From assembly GCA_002451065.1 (NCBI GenBank), contig DKBC01000071.1, positions 1 to 28,871 on the forward strand: a stretch of DNA of 28,871 bases, written 5' to 3'. Each line of letters starts with the position of its first letter. Position 1 is the first letter of the stretch. Positions 15,501-23,133 of the stretch are shown here, in pieces. The translations under genes were made by a program, and so were the position numbers. This DNA comes from Betaproteobacteria bacterium UBA6910 (GTDB lineage: Bacteria > Pseudomonadota > Gammaproteobacteria > Burkholderiales > UBA6910). The notes below the pieces were generated by a model. The model did no database searches. It was given only the letters and a program-made list of their open reading frames with translations, and was not told the DNA's origin.

Positions 15501-17703
15501 CTGGCGTGCCCACCCTGCCGATCCCGACGCCCCGCAGTTGCTGCGCCGGGCGCTGCACACTCTCAAGGGCAGCGCGCGCATGGCCGGCGCAATGCGCCTT
15601 GGCGAACTCGCGCATAGCATGGAAACCCGGGTTGGCATGGCGCTAGAAGAGGGCGAACCGCCGGCCGCCCTGCTCGACGACATCGAGGAGCGGTTTGACC
15701 GGCTCATGAATGCCCTGGATGTGCTCCAAAAGCCGGGAGCAGAGCTCGCTGCCCCGGAGGAAGCACCTGCCCTGGAGCCGGTACCGGTGGCACCCGAAGC
15801 AGCGCCTGCGGGCCGCGAGATGGCCATGCCGCCCTCTTGGTCGGCGACGCCCTTGCCGGTGGTGCCCGAGGCCGGCCGTACCTCGTTCCTGCGGGTGCGG
15901 GCCGACCTGTTGGATCGACTGGTTAACGAGGCCGGGGAAGTCAGTATCGCGCGCTCCCGAATCGAGGCCGAGATTCACTCGCTGCGCCTGGCGCTGCTGG
16001 AATTGACGGAAAACGTCGTGCGTCTCCGGGGCCAGCTGCGCGAGATGGAAATTCAGGCAGAGGGCCAAATGCAGTCTCGGCTCTCCGAGCTGCAGGACCG
16101 GCACGAGGCGTTCGACCCCCTGGAGTTCGACCGCTTCACCCGATTCCAGGAATTGACCCGGATGATGGCGGAGAGCGTGAACGACGTCGCTACCGTCCAA
16201 CAGAACCTGCTGAAACACATCGGCGACAGCGAAATCGCGTTGCTCCAGCAGGCCCGCATGAGCCGCGAGTTGCAGCAAGAGCTGATGCGGGTCCGGGCGG
16301 TGCCGTTCTCGAGCTATGCCGAGCGTTTCTACCGGACGGTGCGTCAGGCGACCCGGGACATTGGGCGGAAGGCGCGGCTGGTCATCACCGGCGGTGACGT
16401 GGAGCTGGACCGGGGGGTCATGGAGAAAGTGAGCGCCCCCATCGAGCACATGCTGCGCAACGCGGTGGCCCACGGCATCGAGAGCCCCGAGGAGCGCGTC
16501 GCGTGCGGCAAACCGGAAAGCGGCGTCGTGAGCATCTCAGTGAAGCAGGAGGGCAACGAGATCTCCATTTCACTCGCCGATGACGGGGCCGGGCTCAACC
16601 TTCAGGACATCCGGAAGAAGGCCGTTGGGCTGGGGCTCCTGGCCGAAGGGCAGAACGTGACCGAGGCGCAGGCCATGCAGTTCATTTTCGCGCCTGGTTT
16701 TTCGACCGCCTCCGAGGTGACCGAAGTATACGGCCGCGGGGTCGGGATGGACGTGGTGCGCAGCGAAGTCACGTCGCTGGGAGGACGCGTGGAAGTCGCC
16801 TCGACGGCAAACCAGGGCACCACCTTCACCCTCTACCTGCCCCTCACCCTCGCGGTGGCCCAGGTGGTGCTGGTTCGTGCAGGGCCGCGCACCTACGCCG
16901 TGCCCTCCGCCATGGTGGAGCAGGTGCGCCAGGTAAAGCCCGAGGAACTGAAGGCCCTCTATGAGTCCCGGCAGATCGAGTTCCGCGGACACGTCTATCC
17001 GTTCCACTATTTGCCTCGCATCATGGGCGACGCCGAATCCCTGCCGGAAGGAAAACGCTTCAGCCAGGTCGCCCTCCTGCGCAGCGGCCTGCAGCGCGTG
17101 GCGGTGCACGTGGACGATCTCACCTCCAACCAGGAAGTGGTGGTCAAGAACATCGGTCCCCAGCTGTCGCGGGTCCCGGGAATCGAGGGAGCCACGGTGC
17201 TCGGAACCGGGCAGGTCGTTCTGATTATCAACCCCGCCCAATTCGCCCAGCGGGAGGAACTCCTGGAACTGTCGGTGCCCCCCGCTCCCGCCAAGTCCGA
17301 AGAGTTGGTGGCAGCCCCTCCAGTGGTGATGATCGTTGACGACTCCCTCACCGTGCGCAAGATCACGGGCCGCCTGCTGGCGCGGGAGGGGTACCAGGTG
17401 ATGACCGCCAAGGACGGCCTCGATGCCCTGCAACAGATCGAGGAAACAATACCCGACATCATGCTGCTCGACATCGAAATGCCGCGCATGGACGGCTTTG
17501 ATCTGACCAAGCACCTGCGGGCGAATCCACGCACCAAGCACGTGCCCATCATCATGATTACCTCGCGCACCGCGGACAAGCACCGAAGCTACGCCAAGGA
17601 CCTGGGCGTGAACGTCTACCTCGGCAAGCCCTATCAGGAGGACGAGCTGCTGGGCCACATCGCGGAGTTGCTTAAGCGCGAGGCGCCAGCCTTGGCGTCC
17701 TGA
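12577..17703 (+). CDS. pilL: Chp chemosensory hybrid histidine kinase PilL/ChpA
   Basis: This is a 1708-residue CheA-type kinase. The N-terminal ~575 residues are FimL-like and degenerate; one Hpt-like motif, HQVTGAARM, has H51. Three recognisable Hpt modules follow: H646 in FHTLKGSGRMVG, H810 in AHTLSGITRTVG and H994 in LHTLKGSARMAG. Ala/Pro/Glu-rich linkers separate them at about 577-604, 731-760, 909-948 and 1052-1101. The catalytic core has a dimerisation region from about 1104, then the ATP-binding domain with the N box HMLRNAVAHGIE (H1291, N1295), DDGAGL (D1336) and GRGVGMDVV (from 1386). A CheW domain (about 1420-1560) and a receiver with VVMIVDDSLTVRK and D1632 in LLDIEMPRMDGF end the protein. 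It should phosphorylate PilG and PilH. Fewer canonical Hpt sites are seen than reported for Pseudomonas ChpA. Confidence 0.93.
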   Translation: MSAQTSLNVVPLVWVKGEADKELVLARQCLEQFAAHPTDFERVRDARIHLHQVTGAARMLELHGVARFCQELEAVMSALEGPDLRPEPALMQLLSRDIGAVLGFLDDLQRGKPNTPLSLYPLYRETALARGQSASEVDLFFPDLSPAAPPAAETHLSPAELSMVLRGERARFQRALLGWLRNPEDQGQVGEMARAVFKIEESVDKPQDRAFWWVCSAFMEALQGDGISAELSAKHVCGKIDQQMRRLAEGQPTADERLLREVLWQVSRSQPLPGRVADVQHAYHLKALLPSPLKRALEETGRALDEPVLADMREALAGVKEAWVRCTMGTGSLESLPQLLQHAARLRQGARELGNSSLSKLISVIGGAAAEVRQRPQRLDDRLALEMATAILLVEGAIDSFHVLSPDFPQHVEAVVGRIRHAALGTWDESKAPPLPKTDDATRHAEEREIIAQLTREIEVNLKQAEEILDAFFRNPARRAELASVEPLLAQVAGVLAMVEAEAASRVLRGCRSLLRTLATATDAPADRGSMELLASALSALGFYMEAMRAEEADRDERILEPVLSLLGAVPEETLAPMAEAPAAEAAPREAPAPEELAAPAVEPELLDIFIEESGDVLDAIGAKLQACRERPEDREALVSIRRGFHTLKGSGRMVGLRDLGEVAWAIEQVMNRWLEEARPANDELIRLIESAHDRFSAWASTLREGGQPVIEADDLLSGAMALGAKSVALPARAPAAEPEVPSVPVAEAPVPEPPLPSEIVIGGVAIPQDLFLIFSREAGQHAHALRRELATRRERPDEPPRAEFMRAAHTLSGITRTVGLTDTADLAFGLEQWLKNALNGTTRIGEPELELIGRAVDLLASVVEGICEQRSPSEAEQQATIELTGSLQNALGQALEISADQMPGILAEEEPLPPLAEEVPSEGVLMRGAGEPSAEEARAAERRALRDDIDPQLLRVFLEEAGEIVPQVGAELRAWRAHPADPDAPQLLRRALHTLKGSARMAGAMRLGELAHSMETRVGMALEEGEPPAALLDDIEERFDRLMNALDVLQKPGAELAAPEEAPALEPVPVAPEAAPAGREMAMPPSWSATPLPVVPEAGRTSFLRVRADLLDRLVNEAGEVSIARSRIEAEIHSLRLALLELTENVVRLRGQLREMEIQAEGQMQSRLSELQDRHEAFDPLEFDRFTRFQELTRMMAESVNDVATVQQNLLKHIGDSEIALLQQARMSRELQQELMRVRAVPFSSYAERFYRTVRQATRDIGRKARLVITGGDVELDRGVMEKVSAPIEHMLRNAVAHGIESPEERVACGKPESGVVSISVKQEGNEISISLADDGAGLNLQDIRKKAVGLGLLAEGQNVTEAQAMQFIFAPGFSTASEVTEVYGRGVGMDVVRSEVTSLGGRVEVASTANQGTTFTLYLPLTLAVAQVVLVRAGPRTYAVPSAMVEQVRQVKPEELKALYESRQIEFRGHVYPFHYLPRIMGDAESLPEGKRFSQVALLRSGLQRVAVHVDDLTSNQEVVVKNIGPQLSRVPGIEGATVLGTGQVVLIINPAQFAQREELLELSVPPAPAKSEELVAAPPVVMIVDDSLTVRKITGRLLAREGYQVMTAKDGLDALQQIEETIPDIMLLDIEMPRMDGFDLTKHLRANPRTKHVPIIMITSRTADKHRSYAKDLGVNVYLGKPYQEDELLGHIAELLKREAPALAS

Positions 17704-17712
17704 AACGCGCCA

Positions 17713-19143
17713 TTATCTGGCCTTGCCCGCTTTGCCGTACAGCTCCAGCGCGAATCGCCGCGCTGCGCCGTGGTCCACCACCGGCGCAGGATAGTCGCGG
17801 CCGATGACCACCCCCGAGGCGCGTTGCGCCTCGGCATCCATTTTCCAGGGCTCGTGGATCGCCGCCGCCGGCACCGCCGCCAGCTCGGGCAGGTACCCGC
17901 GGATGAATTTTCCCTCGGCATCGAACTTTCTGGACTGGGACACGGGATTGAAGATGCGGAAATATGGCTGCGCATCGCACCCGGTGGAAGCCGCCCATTG
18001 CCAGCCGCCGTTGTTGGACGCCAAGTCGTAGTCAATCAGCTTGTCGGCAAAGTATCGCTCTCCCAGGCGCCAGTCCACGTGCAGATCCTTCACCAGGAAC
18101 GAGGCCGCCACCATCCGCAGCCGATTGTGCATGTAGCCGGAGAGATTGATCTGGCGCATGGCGGCATCGACCAAGGGGTAGCCGGTGCGGGCTTCGCACC
18201 AGGCGCTGAATTTTTCCGGATTGCTCGGGAACGGCAGGGTATCCAGTTCCGGGCGGAAGGCGTGGTTCACCACCCGGGGGTGATGCCAAAGGACCTGGGC
18301 GTAAAATTCCCGCCAGATCAACTCGCTCAGCCAGGTTTGTGCCCCGTCGCCACCCCGGCTCAGGGCGAAACGCGCCAGCTCCCGCACCGAGACGGTTCCG
18401 AAGCGCAGGTGTACGGAGAGATACGAAGGTCCCCTCAGCGCCGGATAGTCGCGCCTATCCCGGTAGGAATCGACCCGCTCCTTGAAATCCCGGAATAACG
18501 CCTGGGCGCCGGACATGCCGGTGGGAACGCCCAGTTCGACGAGATTGGTCTTGCGGAATCCGATGGACTCGAGGGAGGGAAACGGGGGCTGGCCGGGATC
18601 GGCAAGGGCCCCGCAGTGGGATTCCACGGGGTGCTCTGCGACGGCACCGGCATGCAGCCTGTCGAGCCAGGCATTGCGATACGGGGTGAATACGCTGAAG
18701 GGCCGGCCGTCCCGGGTCAGCACTTCGTCCTTTTCGAAGAGCACCTGATCCTTGAAGGTTCGAAAATTTACCCCCTGGGCGGCAAGCGCACGGCCCACGG
18801 CGTCGTCCCGGTCCACGGCCCGCGGCTCGTAATCGTGGTTGGCGAACACCGCCTGCACGTCCAGGCGGGATGCGAGCGCCGGGATGACCTCCCTCGCGCG
18901 TCCGTGCAATACCCACAGGCCACCCCCCTTCCGTCGCAGCGCCTCCTCCAGCTCGCGCAGGCTCCGCCAGATGAACTCGACCCGCCGATCGGCGGGGTCG
19001 GGAAGCGCATCCAGAATCTCGGTGTCGAAGACGAAGACGCACCATACCCGGCCACTGGAACGCAGGGCGTGGGAAAGGGCCGCGTGGTCGTGGCTGCGAA
19101 GATCGCGCCTGAACCAGCAAAGGGATCGGTCGTAGGTCGGCAT
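17713..19143 (-). CDS. phrB: Deoxyribodipyrimidine photolyase
   Basis: The protein has 476 residues, matching E. coli PhrB (472). It is a light-driven FAD enzyme that splits cyclobutane pyrimidine dimers. The N-terminal antenna domain starts with CWFRRDLRSHDHAAL. The C-terminal FAD domain has LSELIWREFYAQVL, the class I signature TGYPLVDAAMRQINLSGYMH followed by NRLRMVAASFLVKDLH, and DYDLASNNGGWQWAASTGCD, containing tryptophans of the electron-transfer path. It is convergent with pilL (9 bp apart) and divergent from yqgE. A cryptochrome-DASH is less likely because the DASH-type C-terminal extension is absent. The ATG at 19143 gives the standard N-terminus. Confidence 0.94.
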   Translation of the reverse strand: MPTYDRSLCWFRRDLRSHDHAALSHALRSSGRVWCVFVFDTEILDALPDPADRRVEFIWRSLRELEEALRRKGGGLWVLHGRAREVIPALASRLDVQAVFANHDYEPRAVDRDDAVGRALAAQGVNFRTFKDQVLFEKDEVLTRDGRPFSVFTPYRNAWLDRLHAGAVAEHPVESHCGALADPGQPPFPSLESIGFRKTNLVELGVPTGMSGAQALFRDFKERVDSYRDRRDYPALRGPSYLSVHLRFGTVSVRELARFALSRGGDGAQTWLSELIWREFYAQVLWHHPRVVNHAFRPELDTLPFPSNPEKFSAWCEARTGYPLVDAAMRQINLSGYMHNRLRMVAASFLVKDLHVDWRLGERYFADKLIDYDLASNNGGWQWAASTGCDAQPYFRIFNPVSQSRKFDAEGKFIRGYLPELAAVPAAAIHEPWKMDAEAQRASGVVIGRDYPAPVVDHGAARRFALELYGKAGKAR

Positions 19144-19152
19144 CGGGTCAAA

Positions 19153-19182
19153 ATTGTGATGCGCCGCCGCGCGGTTTACAAT
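19153..19182. promoter_or_regulatory. Overlapping divergent sigma70-like promoters for yqgE operon and phrB
   Basis: On the plus strand TTGTGA (19154-19159), 17 bp and TACAAT (19177-19182) form a good sigma70 promoter. The predicted start is near 19189, with a leader of about 14 nt before the yqgE ATG at 19203. On the minus strand the same DNA reads TTGTAA (19181-19176), 17 bp and CACAAT (19158-19153), pointing at phrB with a start only a few bases before its ATG at 19143. The two are nearly superimposed because the block is an imperfect palindrome with ATTGT and ACAAT ends. The plus-strand promoter is the better supported one. Confidence 0.45.
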
Positions 19183-19202
19183 GATTATTGATAGGTCCCA
19201 GT

Positions 19203-19754
19203 ATGAACCTCACAGACCACTTCCTGATCGCGATGCCGACGCTTCAGGACCCGTTTTTTTCCCGGACCCTGACCTATTTGTGCGAGCACAACGAACAGGG
19301 AGCCCTGGGACTGGTAATCAATCGGCCCATCGACATGACCCTGGGTGCCCTGTTCGAGCAGGTCGGCGTGGAAGTGAAGCCGGCCCGGCTCACCGAGGAG
19401 CCCCTGCTGTTCGGCGGGCCGGTGCAAATGGACCGGGGGTTTGTCCTGCATCGCCCCCTGGGCAGCTGGCAATCCACCGTGAAGGTGCATGACGAGGTGG
19501 GGCTCACCACCTCCAAGGACATCCTGGTGGCGGCAGCGCGCGGCGAGGGTCCGCGCCAGATGCTGGTGACCCTTGGCTACGCCGGTTGGGCGCCGGGGCA
19601 GCTCGAGCAGGAAATCGCCGACAACTCCTGGCTCACCGTGCAGGCCAAGCCGGACCTTATCTTCGATCTCGCGGCGGAGGAGAGGCTTCCGGCCGCCATG
19701 CACCTCCTGGGCATCGACTTCGCGAGTCTCGCGGAGGATGCGGGACATGCCTAG
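19203..19754 (+). CDS. yqgE: YqgE/AlgH family protein (DUF179)
   Basis: The protein has 183 residues. It starts [19 protein letters not shown], the standard family N-terminus, which decides for the ATG at 19203 over the TTG at 19188. Other conserved pieces are [34 protein letters not shown] and [16 protein letters not shown]. The biochemical role is unknown. The Pseudomonas homologue was named AlgH because of a claimed effect on alginate genes, and the gene is almost always next to ruvX/yqgF, as here. It opens the pyrimidine cluster and overlaps ruvX by 8 bp. Confidence 0.93.
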   Translation: MNLTDHFLIAMPTLQDPFFSRTLTYLCEHNEQGALGLVINRPIDMTLGALFEQVGVEVKPARLTEEPLLFGGPVQMDRGFVLHRPLGSWQSTVKVHDEVGLTTSKDILVAAARGEGPRQMLVTLGYAGWAPGQLEQEIADNSWLTVQAKPDLIFDLAAEERLPAAMHLLGIDFASLAEDAGHA

Positions 19755-20253
19755 CGCGCAGCGCAAGCCCGGGGCCACCCGGGCGGCTGCCGGCGGTCCC
19801 CCACTTCCACCCTCTTCCTCTCCTCCCGATGTTGCCAAAACCGGCACCGCGCTTGCCTTCGATTACGGCGAGAAGCGCATTGGCGTTGCCGTGGGTGAAC
19901 TCTCCCTTGGCCTCGCGCATCCCCTGACCACGCTGCGCGTTGAGGGCCGGGAGCGGCAGGTCGCCGCCATCGCGTCGCTGATCCGGGAGTGGTCCCCCGT
20001 AGTGCTGGTGGTGGGCGTCCCGCTCCATCCCGACGGCGCGGAGCATGAACTCACCCGGGCGGCGCGCCGATTCGCGGCCCGACTGGAATCCGAATTCGGC
20101 GTCGCGGCGGTCGTGATCGACGAACGCTATACCTCAGCCACCGCTGAGCAGGCGCTGCGGGACGTCGGGGTCGCGCCGCGGCGGCGCAAAGGCGCCCTCG
20201 ACACGGTCGCCGCCCAGCAAATCCTGCAGGCGTTTTTCGATGAGCGCCGCTGA
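19747..20253 (+). CDS. ruvX: RuvX/YqgF RNase H-fold nuclease
   Basis: RuvX is 168 residues. The start codon lies inside the yqgE stop region (ATGCCTAG overlap), so translation is probably coupled. After a low-complexity N-terminal lead of about 35 residues, rich in Ala, Pro and Ser, the RNase H-like core begins with [17 protein letters not shown], including the catalytic aspartate of DYG. It continues with [17 protein letters not shown] and [16 protein letters not shown]. The family is linked to 16S rRNA 5' maturation in E. coli and to Holliday-junction resolution elsewhere. The lead is longer than in most homologues, which usually begin close to the FDYG strand, so a later start is possible, but no better ATG is seen. 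It overlaps pyrR by 14 bp. Confidence 0.9.
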   Translation: MPSAQRKPGATRAAAGGPPLPPSSSPPDVAKTGTALAFDYGEKRIGVAVGELSLGLAHPLTTLRVEGRERQVAAIASLIREWSPVVLVVGVPLHPDGAEHELTRAARRFAARLESEFGVAAVVIDERYTSATAEQALRDVGVAPRRRKGALDTVAAQQILQAFFDERR

Positions 20254-20743
20254 CTTACCCGACGCCGAAACCCTGGTCCGCAGGTTGCTGGAGCAACTAC
20301 GCGAGGTGATTGGTCCGGAAACCGCCCTGGTCGGCATCCGTACCGGCGGCGCCTGGCTCGCGGAGCGCCTGCACCGGGAGCTTGGCATCGGCGTGCCGCT
20401 AGGCACTCTCGACGTCTCCTTTTACCGGGACGACTACGAGCGGCGCGGCCTGAAAACGGACGTCAAGCCCTCTGAGATTCCGTTCGACGTCGAGGGGCGC
20501 GATATCTTGCTGATCGACGACGTCCTCTACACCGGCCGCACTATCCGCGCGGCTGTAAACGAGCTGTTCGATTACGGGCGTCCCGCCCGGATCCGCCTCG
20601 CAACTTTGGTGGACCGGGGCGGTCGAGAGCTTCCGGTGGCGGCCGCCTTCGTCGGCGCGGTGATCTCCCTGCCCGGCGGAGAAAACATCAACCTCGAGCG
20701 CGACGCGGAGGGCCGGTTCCGGCTCAGCGTGATGCGACCCTGA
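20240..20743 (+). CDS. pyrR: PyrR, pyrimidine operon regulator / uracil phosphoribosyltransferase family
   Basis: PyrR is 167 residues with a PRTase fold. The PRPP-binding loop is DILLIDDVLYTGRTIRAAV, and the family-specific parts are GIRTGGAWLAERL, LDVSFYRDDYERRG and LVDRGGRELPVAAAFVG. In Bacillus, PyrR binds pyr mRNA and also has weak UPRT activity. In Pseudomonas it lies immediately before pyrB, as here. I see no obvious anti-terminator/terminator pair in the short gap to pyrB (15 bp), so the regulatory mode is uncertain. It overlaps ruvX by 14 bp. Confidence 0.92.
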   Translation: MSAADLPDAETLVRRLLEQLREVIGPETALVGIRTGGAWLAERLHRELGIGVPLGTLDVSFYRDDYERRGLKTDVKPSEIPFDVEGRDILLIDDVLYTGRTIRAAVNELFDYGRPARIRLATLVDRGGRELPVAAAFVGAVISLPGGENINLERDAEGRFRLSVMRP

Positions 20744-20758
20744 TCCGCCGACGAAAAC

Positions 20759-21730
20759 ATGCAGGCCAACCCGCAACTCGACAAGGAAGGAAAGCTCCAG
20801 CACCTGCTTTCCATCGAGGGCCTGCCGGCCCCGGTGCTGACCCAGATCCTGGACACGGCCGCGTCCTTCGTGGGGGTCACCGAGCGCGAAGTGAAAAAGG
20901 TGCCACTACTGCGGGGCAAAGCCATATTCAACCTTTTCTTCGAGCCCAGCACCCGCACCCGCACCACTTTCGAGATTGCCGCCAAGCGGCTCTCGGCGGA
21001 CGTGGTCAACCTCAACATTAGCACCTCCAGCCAGACCAAGGGCGAGAGCCTGCTGGACACCATCGACAACCTCTCCGCGATGCACGCCGACATGTTCATC
21101 GTGCGCCACGCGGAAAGCGGCGCCCCCTATCTCATCGCGCGCCACCTGCGTCCCGGCATCCACGTGATCAACGCCGGCGATGGCCGCCACGCGCACCCGA
21201 CCCAGGCTCTGCTGGACATGTATACCATCCGCCACTACAAAAAGGAGTTTAGGGACCTGCGGGTGGCCATCGTCGGGGACCTGCTGCATTCCCGGGTGGC
21301 GCGGTCCCAAGTCCACGCGCTTTCCATCCTCGGCGTACCCGAGATCCGCGTGGTCGCTCCCAAGACCCTCCTGCCGGCCCAAGTCGAGCGCCTCGGCGTG
21401 CACGTTTTTCATGACATGGCGGAAGGGCTCCGGGACGTGGACGTGGTGCTCATGCTGCGGCTCCAGAACGAGCGTATGCAGGGGGCGCTGCTGCCCAGCG
21501 CGCAAGAATATTTCAAGTACTACGGGCTCACGCCCGACAAGCTCGCCCGGGCCCGGCCGGATGCCATCGTGATGCACCCCGGGCCCATGAACCGGGGGGT
21601 CGAGATCGACTCCGCCGTGGCGGACGGTCCGCAATCGGTGATCCTGCCCCAGGTTACGTTCGGGATCGCGGTACGCATGGCGGTGATGAGCATCCTTGCC
21701 GGGAGCTCGCCGCCGGCTGCCAATGATTAA
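20759..21730 (+). CDS. pyrB: Aspartate carbamoyltransferase catalytic subunit
   Basis: PyrB is 323 residues. It makes carbamoyl-aspartate from carbamoyl phosphate and aspartate, the first committed step of pyrimidine synthesis. The carbamoyl-phosphate site is [12 protein letters not shown] with S64 and R66. Other conserved parts are [42 protein letters not shown] and [14 protein letters not shown]. It has an N-terminal extension of about 15-20 residues before LLSIEGL, which in the Pseudomonas-type class A enzymes takes part in UTP regulation. There is no pyrI. The neighbour pyrC' is the expected structural partner. Confidence 0.95.
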   Translation: MQANPQLDKEGKLQHLLSIEGLPAPVLTQILDTAASFVGVTEREVKKVPLLRGKAIFNLFFEPSTRTRTTFEIAAKRLSADVVNLNISTSSQTKGESLLDTIDNLSAMHADMFIVRHAESGAPYLIARHLRPGIHVINAGDGRHAHPTQALLDMYTIRHYKKEFRDLRVAIVGDLLHSRVARSQVHALSILGVPEIRVVAPKTLLPAQVERLGVHVFHDMAEGLRDVDVVLMLRLQNERMQGALLPSAQEYFKYYGLTPDKLARARPDAIVMHPGPMNRGVEIDSAVADGPQSVILPQVTFGIAVRMAVMSILAGSSPPAAND

Positions 21731-21788
21731 CCGTGAACAGAAAGCGGCCTTCCCGCTCTCCGGACCGGCCACTGACCGCTGACTGCCG

Positions 21789-23063
21789 ATGAAGATCCAT
21801 ATCAAGAACGGACGGCTGGTAGACCCGCAAAACGGCGTGGACGCGGTGCGCGACCTCTACGTCGCGGCGGGCAAGATTGCCGGCGTGGGCAGCCGCCCCG
21901 GCGGATTTACGCCCAACCGGGTCATTGACGCCACCGGCCTCGTGGTGTGCCCGGGGCTCGTCGACCTCGCTGCCCGGCTGCGGGAGCCGGGTTTCGAGTA
22001 CAAGGCTACGCTGGAGTCAGAAATGCGTGCGGCCGTCGCGGGGGGCGTCACCAGCCTCGCCTGCCCCCCGGACACCGATCCGCCCCTGGACGAGCCGGGC
22101 CTGGTGGAAATGCTCAAGTACAAGGCGAAGATTCTGAATCAGGCCCACGTCTACCCCGTGGGGGCTCTCACCCAGGGACTCAAGGGAGAGCGCCTGACCG
22201 AGATGGCGGAACTTCGCGATGCGGGCTGCATCGCATACAGCCACGCCGACGAACCCCTCACCGATACCCTGGTGCTGATGCGCGCTTTGCAGTACGCGGC
22301 GACGTTCGGCTTTTCGGTATGGTTGAGGCCGGAGGATGCCTTTCTTGTTCGCCGGGGCGTCGCCCATGACGGCGAAGTGGCGGCCCGGCTTGGACTGGCG
22401 GGGATTCCGGCGGTGGCGGAAACCGTCGCTCTGGCCCGGATACTGCAACTCGCCCGCGAAACAGGCGCCCGGGTTCACCTTTGCCGCGTGTCCAGCGCCG
22501 AGGGGGTGGATATGGTGCGCGGCGCCAAAGAGCGGGGGCTGCCCGTCTCCTGCGACGTGAGCATCAACCACGTGTACCTCTCGGAGATGGATATCGGATT
22601 CTTCGATTCCAATGCCCACTTGATCCCGCCGCTGCGCACGGCCCGCGACCGGGACGCCTTGCGCGAGGGACTGCGAAGCGGAACGATCGACGCCCTGTGC
22701 TCCGACCACACCCCGGTTGACGACGACGCCAAACAGATACCCTTTGGCGAATCGGAGGCGGGGGCCACGGGTCTCGAGTTGCTGCTGCCGCTCGCCCTGA
22801 AGTGGGCCGAGGAATGCGGGGTGTCCCTCCAGCAGGCGCTGGCCAAGGTCACTCACGCCCCCGCACGAATCATGGGCATAGACGCCGGGCACTTGTCGCC
22901 GGGGGCCACGGCCGACGTCTGCGTGTTTGACCCCGACGCCTGGTGGCGCGTGGAGCCGGGGGCGCTGCTCAGTCAGGGCAAGAACACCCCATTCGCCGGA
23001 CTGGAAATGCGGGGGCAGGTCCGCTTCACGCTGGTGGGCGGACACATCGTTTTCGAAGCCTAG
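21789..23063 (+). CDS. pyrC': Dihydroorotase-like protein, probably catalytically inactive (PyrC')
   Basis: The protein has 424 residues, type I dihydroorotase in fold and length. The metal site is mostly gone. The usual DLHVHLREPG is DLAARLREPG (A61, R63). The SDDG aspartate position is A153 in YSHADEP. The next two metal histidines are R180 in WLRPEDA and R233 in HLCRVSSAEG. Only the aspartate of CSDHTPV (D306) remains. Numbering follows the Aquifex enzyme as I recall it. In Pseudomonas the inactive pyrC' product is needed to assemble the PyrB dodecamer, and its gene follows pyrB as here. A true dihydroorotase gene is therefore expected elsewhere in the genome. The fold is otherwise intact and there are no frame breaks, so it is not a pseudogene. 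Confidence 0.9.
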   Translation: MKIHIKNGRLVDPQNGVDAVRDLYVAAGKIAGVGSRPGGFTPNRVIDATGLVVCPGLVDLAARLREPGFEYKATLESEMRAAVAGGVTSLACPPDTDPPLDEPGLVEMLKYKAKILNQAHVYPVGALTQGLKGERLTEMAELRDAGCIAYSHADEPLTDTLVLMRALQYAATFGFSVWLRPEDAFLVRRGVAHDGEVAARLGLAGIPAVAETVALARILQLARETGARVHLCRVSSAEGVDMVRGAKERGLPVSCDVSINHVYLSEMDIGFFDSNAHLIPPLRTARDRDALREGLRSGTIDALCSDHTPVDDDAKQIPFGESEAGATGLELLLPLALKWAEECGVSLQQALAKVTHAPARIMGIDAGHLSPGATADVCVFDPDAWWRVEPGALLSQGKNTPFAGLEMRGQVRFTLVGGHIVFEA

Positions 23064-23133
23064 CCGTCTGCCGGGGGAACTCAAGAGCCCCGTGGGCTAT
23101 CCTACCCGGGCTGCTTTTGCGGGAGATTCGACG

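Noticed and set aside
22927..23133. N-terminal extension of prlC into pyrC'
   Set aside because: The ATG at 23134 has a good ribosome binding site and gives the family start; the extra part overlaps pyrC'.
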